The position numbers and the translations under genes are program-made. 31,490 nucleotides of DNA, from the NCBI GenBank assembly GCA_046497225.1, contig JAWOGA010000018.1, positions 1 through 31,490 of the forward strand, in the 5' to 3' direction. Under the pieces are notes generated by a model, which made no database searches, was not told the DNA's origin, and was given only the letters and a program-made list of their open reading frames with translations. Shown here one piece after another: positions 15,650 through 22,650 of the stretch. This DNA comes from JAXHLG01 sp046497225 (lineage in GTDB: Bacteria; Patescibacteriota; Minisyncoccia; Moranbacterales; DUUL01). The first letter of the stretch is position 1, and every line of letters begins with the position of its first letter.

Positions 15650-16789
15650 ATGATAAATAAAAAGAAAAAAACAGCCCTCTCTGGCGGCTATGCCGTAGGA
15701 GAGGCTATTCATCAAATAAATCCTGATGTAATGGCGGTTTATCCTATTACTCCACAGACGCCTATTGTAGAATATTTCGCCAAAAAAGTGGCTGATGGTG
15801 AGGCGGATACGGAAATAATTCCGGTAGAGTCTGAGCATAGCGCTATGAGCGCTTGTATTGGTTCATGCGCCAGCGGAGCCAGAACAATGACAGCGTCCTC
15901 TTCCCAGGGAATTATGTATATGATGGAAGTTTTGCCGGTGGCGGCGTCTATGCGGTTGCCGATCGTAATGGCAGTGGCTAATCGAGCTATTTCCGGACCA
16001 ATCAATATTCACGGTGATCATTCCGACGCTATGGCTATGCGTGAACACGGTTGGATGCAGATTTTCTCTGAAAATGCTCAAGAAGCTTACGACAATACTT
16101 TTATAGCTTTGAAGTTAGCCGAAAAGGCTCTACTGCCTTGCGCTGTTAATTTGGATGGCTTTATTTTATCTCACAGCGTAGAAAATATTGAATTGGAAAA
16201 CGATAATGATATTTATAAATTTATAGGGGATTATGAGCCCAAAGAATCTTTATTTGACTTTGAAAACCCTAAAACTTTTGGTCCGGTTGCTTTGCCAAAT
16301 AGCTATTTTGAGTTTAGAAAACAAATCTATGACGCTATGGAAAAAGCCGAAGACTATTTTAATGAAACAACGAAAGAATTTGAAAATTTTTTTGGAAGAA
16401 AATATGAAGCTATTGAAGAATACGAAACCAAAGACGCAGAAACGATAATTGTAGCCATGGGCTCGGTCTGCGGAACCATAAAAGACACTATAGACAACCT
16501 AAGAGAAAAAGGAGAAAAAGTGGGTCTGTTAAAAATTAGATTATTTAGACCGTTTCCATACAAAGAAATCAGAAGAGTTTTGAAGAATGTCGAAAAATTA
16601 ATCGTTATGGATAGAAACTTAGCTTTCGGAACTAAACAAGTCTTGGCCGGGGAAGTGGAGCATGCCACAGGGAAAAAAGTAAAAAGCGTAGTTTATGGAC
16701 TAGGTGGTCGAGATATCTACCAAAAACAACTTGAAGAACTTTTTCTTTCTGAAAAAGAAAATCAAGAAAAAATTCAATTTTTAATGTAA
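15650..16789 (+). CDS. porA: Pyruvate:ferredoxin oxidoreductase, alpha subunit
   Basis: The 379-residue alpha subunit has the family's pyrimidine-binding motifs: KTALSGGYAVGEAI, YPITPQTPIVEYFAKKV and VESEHSAMSACIGSCASGARTMTASSSQGI. A C-terminal transketolase-like domain follows (TIIVAMGSVCGTIKDTID, LLKIRLFRPFP, KLIVMDRNLAFG). It forms the thiamine-diphosphate active site with PorB, whose gene starts 4 bases after this stop, so the two are translationally close. Length and motif order are normal. No Shine-Dalgarno is visible. Confidence 0.95.
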   Translation: MINKKKKTALSGGYAVGEAIHQINPDVMAVYPITPQTPIVEYFAKKVADGEADTEIIPVESEHSAMSACIGSCASGARTMTASSSQGIMYMMEVLPVAASMRLPIVMAVANRAISGPINIHGDHSDAMAMREHGWMQIFSENAQEAYDNTFIALKLAEKALLPCAVNLDGFILSHSVENIELENDNDIYKFIGDYEPKESLFDFENPKTFGPVALPNSYFEFRKQIYDAMEKAEDYFNETTKEFENFFGRKYEAIEEYETKDAETIIVAMGSVCGTIKDTIDNLREKGEKVGLLKIRLFRPFPYKEIRRVLKNVEKLIVMDRNLAFGTKQVLAGEVEHATGKKVKSVVYGLGGRDIYQKQLEELFLSEKENQEKIQFLM

Positions 16790-16793
16790 AAAA

Positions 16794-17693
16794 ATGGAAA
16801 ATAAACAGAAAAAATTCACTACCACAGGGGCTTGCGCCGGATGCCCGATTGGAATAATCGCCAGAACTATTTTAAATGCTACCGATGAAAACATCGCCGT
16901 TACCAATGCTACCGGATGTTTGGAGGTTACTACCACTATTTATCCCAATACATCCTGGCGGGTTCCTTATATTCATAGCGTATTCGCCAATGCCGGAGCA
17001 ACAATATCAGGAATGGAGACGGCGTATAAAGCGTTTAAAAAACAAGGGAAAATAAATAAACCGGTTAAATTTATAGCGTTCGGAGGAGACGGAGGAACTT
17101 ACGACATCGGTTTTCAAGCTCTTTCCGGAGCGCTGGAGCGCGGGCATGATTTTCTTTATGTCTGTTATGATAACGGCGCTTATATGAATACCGGCAATCA
17201 AAGAAGCGGAGCAACTCCTATCGGAGCCGATACGGAAACCACTCCTTATGGAAAAGAATCTTTTGGCAAATCTACTCGCCGAAAAGATATGATGTCTATT
17301 GTGGCGGCTCATCACATTCCTTACGCCGCTACGGCCAATGTCGGATTTATGGAAGATTTCAAGCAAAAAGCCGAGAAAGCTTTAAAAACCAAGGGTCCGA
17401 CTTTTCTTTTGGTTTTCTCGCCTTGCGTGAATCAATGGAAATACCCTCCGCATAAAACTATTGAAATAGCTAAATTGGGAACAGAAACCAATTTTTGGCC
17501 TCTTTACGAAATAGAAAACGGAGAATACAAAATCAACTACACTCCCTCTAAAAAAATCCCGGTGGAAGAATTTTATAAAACCCAGGGTCGTTTTAAACAT
17601 ATCTTTAAAAGAAAAGACAAGGATGATATAATGAAAAGAATTCAGGAAGATGTGGATGAATATTGGGAAGAATTAAAGGAGAAGGAATTGTGA
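16794..17693 (+). CDS. porB: Pyruvate:ferredoxin oxidoreductase, beta subunit
   Basis: The 299-residue beta subunit binds thiamine diphosphate and one [4Fe-4S] cluster. Cluster cysteines are C14 and C17 (TGACAGCPIG), C42 (NATGCLEV) and C211 (FSPCVNQWKYPP). The diphosphate/Mg motif is GGDGGTYDIG (D99) through YDNGAYMNTGNQRSGATP, and TTPYGKESFGKSTRRKDM is a characteristic POR segment. It completes a four-subunit enzyme with porG, porD and porA, and is the last gene of that operon before a repeat-bounded S23 gene. Confidence 0.95.
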   Translation: MENKQKKFTTTGACAGCPIGIIARTILNATDENIAVTNATGCLEVTTTIYPNTSWRVPYIHSVFANAGATISGMETAYKAFKKQGKINKPVKFIAFGGDGGTYDIGFQALSGALERGHDFLYVCYDNGAYMNTGNQRSGATPIGADTETTPYGKESFGKSTRRKDMMSIVAAHHIPYAATANVGFMEDFKQKAEKALKTKGPTFLLVFSPCVNQWKYPPHKTIEIAKLGTETNFWPLYEIENGEYKINYTPSKKIPVEEFYKTQGRFKHIFKRKDKDDIMKRIQEDVDEYWEELKEKEL

Positions 17694-17704
17694 TTCATAT
17701 GTGA

Positions 17705-17723
17705 GATTTATGATTTAAGATTT
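17705..17723. repeat. Left flank repeat of the S23 gene
   Basis: The sequence gatttatgatttaagattt is an imperfect tandem of an 11-12 base unit. Its last 12 bases (17712-17723, gatttaagattt) are the exact reverse complement of aaatcttaaatc at 18133-18144 on the other side of the S23 gene. The gene's ATG at 17724 directly adjoins it. Confidence 0.7.
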
Positions 17724-18134
17724 ATGAATAAAGAGGATAACAAAAAAATAAAGTCATTTACTGATTTAAAGGTTTGGCAAGAAGGTCACAATTTAGTGTT
17801 AATGATTTATAAAACAACTAATAATTTTCCTCAAAAAGAAGTCTACTCTTTGGTAGATCAAATGAGGAGAGCTTCTGTTTCTATAACTTCTAATATAGCA
17901 GAGGGTTTTGGTCGACAGGGTTATAAGGATAAACTTCGTTTTTATTACAATTCCCAAGGTTCTTTAACTGAGCTTAAAAATCAACTTTTAGTAGCAAAGG
18001 ATGTAGGTTACATAAAAAAGAAAGACTTCGATGAGTTGGCGGATCAGATAAACTTGGTTCATAAGATTTTGCAAGGATTTATGAAAAAAACAAAATCTTT
18101 TCTTAAATCTAATCGTCCGACAGGCGGATCTTAA
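17724..18134 (+). CDS. Four-helix-bundle protein of the S23 (23S rRNA intervening-sequence) family
   Basis: The 136-residue protein has the family signature: FTDLKVWQEGHNLVLMIYK at the start, then FPQKEVYSLVDQMRRASVSI, TSNIAEGFGRQ and RFYYNSQGSLTELKNQL. S23 proteins form pentameric helix bundles. They are found inside 23S rRNA intervening sequences, as accessory proteins of diversity-generating retroelements (Avd), and very often alone; their cellular role is unknown. Here the gene lies alone between the por operon and rmuC. It is bounded by short AT-rich inverted repeats, with its stop codon inside the right one. The last residues (SNRPTGGS) are read through repeat DNA. No reverse transcriptase or rRNA is nearby, so it looks like an independent insertion. 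Confidence 0.88.
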   Translation: MNKEDNKKIKSFTDLKVWQEGHNLVLMIYKTTNNFPQKEVYSLVDQMRRASVSITSNIAEGFGRQGYKDKLRFYYNSQGSLTELKNQLLVAKDVGYIKKKDFDELADQINLVHKILQGFMKKTKSFLKSNRPTGGS

Positions 18135-18147
18135 ATCTTAAATCTTA
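18116..18147. repeat. Right flank repeat of the S23 gene
   Basis: A small hairpin, tccg-acagg-cgga (18116-18128), is followed by a tandem of atcttaa units (18128-18147). The segment aaatcttaaatc (18133-18144) is the exact inverse of the left flank. The S23 stop codon (18132-18134) lies inside it. Confidence 0.7.
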
Positions 18148-18155
18148 ATAAAACA

Positions 18156-19301
18156 ATGGAAATAATTTTAATTATCGCAATTACATTATTTTTGGCTACA
18201 ATCGCCGTTTTTTTTGTTATCAATAAAAAACTTTCGGAAATGAAAAAGCCGGAAGACGATAAATCATTAATGATCCTGCAGCAAAGGATGGAGCATTTGT
18301 CTCAAATTATGGATCAAAAGCTTTCCGAGACCAACCGTTTAACCAAAAGCCAGCTCAAAGATAGCAACCAGCTAATGCAGGAAATATCCAAAGGATTATC
18401 CAAAGAAAGCAGGGAATTATTTACTGAAATCAACAGGCAATTCAACGAGATGGCTAAGCATTCCCATCAATCCATCAGGCAGGTAACCGAGAAAATTACC
18501 ACTTTGGACGAGACCAACAAAAAAGTGGTGGATTTCTCTTCTCAGCTTAAAAACCTGCAAGATATCCTAAAAAATCCCAAACAAAGAGGCGTTCTGGGAG
18601 AGTATTACTTGGAAGAGACTTTAAAAAATGTTTTACCTCCTCATAATTACCAAATGCAATACAAATTTAAGGACGGTAACGCTGTTGACGCGGCTATTTT
18701 TGTTAAAGACAAAGTTATTCCGGTGGATTCCAAGTTTTCTTTGGAAAATTACGAAAAATTAATGAATTGCAAAGAAGAAGAAAGGGAATTTTTTGAAAAA
18801 CAGCTCAGGGAGGATTTGAAGAGAAGAATCGATGAGACTGCCAAATACATCCAGCCCAAAGAAAAAACAACCGATTTTGCATTTATGTTCATCCCTTCTG
18901 AATCGGTTTATTACGATCTCTTAACCAACAAAATCGGAGCCGGAGCATCCTCGCGGGATTTGATTGAGTATGGATTTCAAGAAAAGCATGTGGTTATTGT
19001 TTCCCCTACTTCTTTTATGGCCTATTTGCAGACGGTCTTGCAGGGATTGAGATCTCTGCAGATTGAAGAATCGGCTAAAAAAATTCAAAAAAATGTGGAA
19101 AAACTCTCCACTCATCTCAAAAATTATGAGACTTATTTCAACAAAGTTGGCAACAGCCTGTCTACAACCGTAAACCATTACAACAAAGCCAACAAGGAAC
19201 TCTCCAAAATCGACAAAGACGTTACTAAAGTAACCGATGGAAGCGGAAAGAAATTGGAATTAAACGAAGGAGAAATTGAGAAACCCAAAAGTGAGGAATA
19301 A
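18156..19301 (+). CDS. rmuC: DNA recombination protein RmuC
   Basis: The 381-residue protein has an N-terminal membrane helix (about 2-24), a long coiled coil (about 30-140) and the RmuC domain (about 140-330). The domain carries NPKQRGVLGEYYLEETL and NAVDAAIFVKDKVIPVDSKF, the latter corresponding to its PD-(D/E)xK-like nuclease core, and TDFAFMFIPSESVYYDLL further on. RmuC limits inversions between short repeats in E. coli; the mechanism is not settled. Length is at the short end of the family. It is convergent with the GT39-like gene, 18 bases away. No Shine-Dalgarno is seen. Confidence 0.92.
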   Translation: MEIILIIAITLFLATIAVFFVINKKLSEMKKPEDDKSLMILQQRMEHLSQIMDQKLSETNRLTKSQLKDSNQLMQEISKGLSKESRELFTEINRQFNEMAKHSHQSIRQVTEKITTLDETNKKVVDFSSQLKNLQDILKNPKQRGVLGEYYLEETLKNVLPPHNYQMQYKFKDGNAVDAAIFVKDKVIPVDSKFSLENYEKLMNCKEEEREFFEKQLREDLKRRIDETAKYIQPKEKTTDFAFMFIPSESVYYDLLTNKIGAGASSRDLIEYGFQEKHVVIVSPTSFMAYLQTVLQGLRSLQIEESAKKIQKNVEKLSTHLKNYETYFNKVGNSLSTTVNHYNKANKELSKIDKDVTKVTDGSGKKLELNEGEIEKPKSEE

Positions 19302-19319
19302 GTTGAATTAGCTTTCTGC

Positions 19320-21122
19320 TTATTTTTTAAGCAAATCCCAAAACTCTCTCCAGCTATACCTTTGAGGAGTGCTGCCGCTTTCCTTAAGAGGATTGCGTGT
19401 TTTTTCATCTTCCCGGATCATTTCTAGTGGATTTTTTTGGATTCCGGGGGTGTTTATGGGTTTGAAATGATATAGATTCAGAGTTCCGAAGGAAACAGTA
19501 TTCTTTAGTTCAAGGTTGTCTTGAACTTTTTTTAATTCTTCTTTTGTGTTAGAGAAAACAGGCAATATCATATAATAATTGCTTTTTTCATAAACTTGAT
19601 CATTCGTATCAAACCCGTCCCGTGGAATTTTCTTCTGGTCCAAGTGGAAAAAGAAAGCTCTTTCATAAAAAGGTTCGCTGTTAATAAACACGGCTAAACC
19701 ATCTTGTTTATACTGTTTTTCAATGGAATCAATAATCATATTTTGCTGTTGCAAGGTAACGCGATGATGTTCTTTGGGGATTTTATTGAGACCTATATTA
19801 AAAGCTTCAAAAGGAGCTTTTTTAAGTTGAGAAAATCTTTGGCTAAGTAGATACAAATTAAAGGAAGTCAAGATTAATACTGCAACAAAAAGAAGAAGAC
19901 CTTTGTTTCTTCCGGGAATTTTCTCTTCTATTTCCAGTAAAATCAACCCGAAAAAAATGAAAAACAATGGAGCCGACACCAAGAAAAATCGGGGCGCCAA
20001 ATCAAAAGACAGGGGAATAAAGAAGAAAAAGGAGACGAAAAACCAGATCATACAAACTAAAAGAAAGTTTTTCTTTCGGACGGCTTTTTCTTGAACGTAT
20101 CTTTTAGTTAAAATAATAATTGATAAGACAAAAAAGATAAATGAGGTAATACCAAGCCCCAAGAGATACTTAATTTGACATTCATGCCTGCATTTGAAAT
20201 CAAAAGTAGTTAAGTTTATTTTCTCGCTTTTGGGCAGTCCTATTCTGGTGTATCCGGATAAAACCACACCCGAATAAAAAGCGTGTTCTCTTATATTTCT
20301 AATAAATTTTTCACCTAAACTCCTTTCTTCTCTATCGGCTTTAGCGGTTTTTTGGAGAGTTGCTTCAAGAAATTGTTCCGCATTTTTTCCTCCCGTCATT
20401 ACATCATTAATGATGGCTGGGGAATAAAGCAAGCCAATAGCCAAGAAAGCAAAAATCCAGTATCTTAGTTTTATGCGAGGTCTTTTGATTACAAAAATTA
20501 AAAACACCGCAGTTGGAAATCCCACAAAAGCAAGAAAGTGGAGTTGTCCGGCAATTGCCAATGAAATAGCTAAAATGATAAGCCACAAACCTTTGTTTTT
20601 GTTTTCCGAATCAATAGTTTTCAATGTTGCCAGAAATGTTAAAATTCCAAAAAAAGGAAGCGGATTGGGGTTCCAGGCAAAGCGCGAATACATTACCATA
20701 TAAAAAGAAGCGGCAATTAAAACAGTCAGAGCTAAAGAAAATTTTTGTTTAAAATAATTTCTGACAAAGAAATAAAAGACGGGGATGGTTAAGGTCCCAA
20801 AAAACAGGGAAACATAAGCCAAACTAGCCGGACTAAAACCGAAAATTTTAGCCGAAATAAATTCAAAGTAATAAAAAATAGGACCTAATCTCAAAAATGA
20901 TCCCCCTGCGCGCGGACCGAGAAGAGGAAGGTTTTCCGTTCCATTTTCGTTTGCATAACTTAAAAGCGCCGCATCTCGGGACTGATCCAACTGAAAATGA
21001 AGCCAATCGGAAAAACTATAAGATCTCAACAAAAAGCCGGCTATTAAAATTACTGAGAAGATTAAAATGAAAAATAATTTCTTCTTGCCGGTTTTACGAA
21101 GGAGATTAAACGGCTGATTCAT
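19320..21122 (-). CDS. GT39-type (PMT-like, GT-C fold) membrane glycosyltransferase
   Basis: The 600-residue polytopic protein has about 10-12 membrane segments. The first outer loop carries the acidic GT-C motif, HFQLDQSRDAALL (shortly after residue 40), where the catalytic Asp and metal-binding residues of protein-mannosyltransferase-like enzymes sit. PRAGGSFLRLGPIFYYFEF and YSRFAWNPNPLPFF are further loop segments typical of CPR members. A soluble C-terminal domain (about 440-560) follows. It should transfer a sugar from a polyprenyl-phosphate donor to an envelope acceptor, but donor and acceptor are unknown. The C-terminal 40 residues are polar and may be cytoplasmic. No Shine-Dalgarno precedes ATG 21122. 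Confidence 0.82.
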   Translation of the reverse strand: MNQPFNLLRKTGKKKLFFILIFSVILIAGFLLRSYSFSDWLHFQLDQSRDAALLSYANENGTENLPLLGPRAGGSFLRLGPIFYYFEFISAKIFGFSPASLAYVSLFFGTLTIPVFYFFVRNYFKQKFSLALTVLIAASFYMVMYSRFAWNPNPLPFFGILTFLATLKTIDSENKNKGLWLIILAISLAIAGQLHFLAFVGFPTAVFLIFVIKRPRIKLRYWIFAFLAIGLLYSPAIINDVMTGGKNAEQFLEATLQKTAKADREERSLGEKFIRNIREHAFYSGVVLSGYTRIGLPKSEKINLTTFDFKCRHECQIKYLLGLGITSFIFFVLSIIILTKRYVQEKAVRKKNFLLVCMIWFFVSFFFFIPLSFDLAPRFFLVSAPLFFIFFGLILLEIEEKIPGRNKGLLLFVAVLILTSFNLYLLSQRFSQLKKAPFEAFNIGLNKIPKEHHRVTLQQQNMIIDSIEKQYKQDGLAVFINSEPFYERAFFFHLDQKKIPRDGFDTNDQVYEKSNYYMILPVFSNTKEELKKVQDNLELKNTVSFGTLNLYHFKPINTPGIQKNPLEMIREDEKTRNPLKESGSTPQRYSWREFWDLLKK

Positions 21123-21253
21123 TGTTTAGTTTAGTTTTTTAATTAAAGTATTTACAAGAAATTAATCCCAAAAAAACAGTCATTGGAAATTAAATATAAG
21201 ATTGATATCTATTAAACATTTTCACATAAAAGCTGGTTTATGTAAATTTTTTC

Positions 21254-21282
21254 AAAAAAATACGCGTTTAGGCGCGTATTTT
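21254..21282 (-). terminator. Intrinsic terminator of tRNA-Glu
   Basis: The arms aaaatacgcg (21257-21266) and cgcgtatttt (21273-21282) form a perfect 10-pair stem with a 6-base loop. Read on the minus strand the stem runs into seven T's (the A run 21254-21260), 38 bases after the tRNA end. It fits termination of the leftward tRNA transcript. Confidence 0.8.
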
Positions 21283-21319
21283 GCAATTTCGGCAAGTCAA
21301 AACCGGTGTTTTTTGAATA

Positions 21320-21394
21320 TGGTGACCCCACGGGGAATCGAACCCCGGTTTTCAGGATGAAAACCTGATGTCCTAACCACTAGACGATGGGGCC
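21320..21394 (-). tRNA. tRNA-Glu (anticodon UUC)
   Basis: On the minus strand the gene starts ggccccatcgtctagtgg, with acceptor ggcccca/tggggtc. The anticodon stem tcagg/cctga encloses loop ttttcat, giving anticodon TTC. The T arm is cgggg-ttcgatt-ccccg, and the gene ends with discriminator A and an encoded CCA (21320-21322). It closely resembles bacterial tRNA-Glu. The DNA to its right (21395-21450) holds AT-rich ttaacaat-like repeats and no clear promoter. Confidence 0.96.
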
Positions 21395-21580
21395 TTAATT
21401 AACAATTGACAGCTAACATTTAACAATCAACTTAAGCGCTTGACTTTTAAGGATAGTTTAATTAAAACTAACACAAAAAAAGATAACACAATTTTTTTTA
21501 AAAAGCAATAGTTTTGGTGTCTTAAAAATAGCCTGGGAAAGTCTTGCAATAAAAGGACTTCTTAAAAAGGAAAGGGCAAT

Positions 21581-21615
21581 AATAAATACGACAAACACTG
21601 GTTGTCGTATTTATT
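21581..21615. repeat. Palindromic hairpin, copy B
   Basis: The arms aataaatacgacaa (21581-21594) and ttgtcgtatttatt (21602-21615) form a perfect 14-bp stem around acactgg. Its core CGACAAACACTG-G-TTGTCG differs at one base from copy A at 2904-2926, while the outer arms differ entirely yet remain self-complementary. It lies between tRNA-Glu and the HMA-like gene, in a 559-base gap (21123-21681) that otherwise holds only the tRNA and its terminator. Confidence 0.8.
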
Positions 21616-21681
21616 CAAGAGCTTTTTTGGCTTAACATCTTTAAGATGAAAGACGATGCTGCTTTTTGACGATAAAGCCTA

Positions 21682-21927
21682 TTACTCAACTAAGCAATAT
21701 AAATAAGCTTTGGTTTTATAAAGCCATTTTTTTCCTTTATCGCCTCCCTCTTCCGGGTGGCCGCTTTCCGCTAAGGCTTTTATAGCCCTTTTTCTGTCTC
21801 CTTCAAACAGAACTAAGTTATTTTCAAAGTCAACTTCAACTTTGCTAGCTCCCACTTCTCGAAGCTTTCTTGCAATAATTTTTTCGCATTTGTGGTTTTT
21901 CAGATTAGAAACTTTAATCACTTCCAT
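21682..21927 (-). CDS. Small HMA-like (heavy-metal-associated fold) protein, degenerate site
   Basis: The 81-residue protein fits the beta-alpha-beta-beta-alpha-beta pattern of HMA copper-chaperone domains (IKVSNLKNHKCEKIIARKLR, then KVEVDFENNLVLFEGD and RAIKALAESGHPEE). The metal motif M-x-C-x-x-C is reduced to a single cysteine (C14) in the expected loop, so classic two-thiolate copper binding is unlikely. It may be a regulatory or structural variant, or a cysteine-histidine site. A cysteine also occurs near the C-terminus. It stands alone, with no copper ATPase nearby. The family call rests on the secondary-structure pattern and on motif position. Confidence 0.6.
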   Translation of the reverse strand: MEVIKVSNLKNHKCEKIIARKLREVGASKVEVDFENNLVLFEGDRKRAIKALAESGHPEEGGDKGKKWLYKTKAYLYCLVE

Positions 21928-22063
21928 AGTTTATCGTTTATTTTTTAATTCCAACCTCTGCCTTTGCTATTTTAATACAAATTTACCCGAAAAATATTTC
22001 TTTTAATTAATACTTTCAAACAAAAACTTGCTTTAAACATAAAATTTGCGTTAAAATAAATAT

Positions 22064-22633
22064 ATGAGTAAAAACAACAAAGAGAATCAAAAAAAATTCG
22101 CCCGCAATCTGTTATTATTTTTAGGATTATTTTTATTTTTGGCTACTTGGAGCTTTTTGGTTTATAAGTTTGGCGCAGATGGATTAGTGGAGAGAATTGG
22201 CATCAATAATGGTTATTTGTTAATTTTTGCCATTGGAATTTCCGGAGGATTGTCTGGGTTGTCAGCGCCCAGTTTTATAGCTGTTTTAACCACTTTTGCC
22301 GCCGGCGGGTCTAATCCTTTTTTATTGGGATTAATCGGAGGAACAGCTCTTTTTGCGGGAGATTCTTTATTTTTTTATCTTGGCGTAAAGGGAAGATCTC
22401 TTCTCTCTTCTTTTTTGGAAGAAAAACTTAAAAAATTTTCCGGCTTTGTTAAAAATAGATCTATTTGGTTTGTAAGAATTTTTATTTTTCTTTATTTTTC
22501 TTTCGCTCCTCTGCCAAATGATTTAATTACCATACCTCTGGGATTGGCTCGTTTTGAATACAAAAAACTAATCATTCCGGCTTGGCTGGGGAATATAAAT
22601 TTTGTTTTATGGGTTAGCTTAATTTTTGCCTAA
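22064..22633 (+). CDS. VTT/DedA-like small membrane protein
   Basis: The 189-residue protein has about five hydrophobic segments. It shows the pattern of the VTT (SNARE-associated, DedA) family: a GLSGLSAPSFIAVLTTFAAG re-entrant-like segment, a GDSLFFYLGVKGR segment, and APLPNDLITIPLGLARFEYK followed by IPAWLGN. DedA/VTT proteins are implicated in recycling of lipid carriers or phospholipids across the membrane. Its gene lies 17 bases before the O-antigen-ligase-like gene, which fits a shared role in undecaprenyl-phosphate-dependent surface sugar synthesis; this link is inference. No Shine-Dalgarno is seen. Confidence 0.7.
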   Translation: MSKNNKENQKKFARNLLLFLGLFLFLATWSFLVYKFGADGLVERIGINNGYLLIFAIGISGGLSGLSAPSFIAVLTTFAAGGSNPFLLGLIGGTALFAGDSLFFYLGVKGRSLLSSFLEEKLKKFSGFVKNRSIWFVRIFIFLYFSFAPLPNDLITIPLGLARFEYKKLIIPAWLGNINFVLWVSLIFA

Positions 22634-22650
22634 TAAATTAATCTTCTTCA

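Noticed and set aside
17724..18134. S23 protein as part of a diversity-generating retroelement or a 23S rRNA intervening sequence
   Set aside because: No reverse transcriptase, template/variable repeat pair or rRNA gene occurs anywhere near it.
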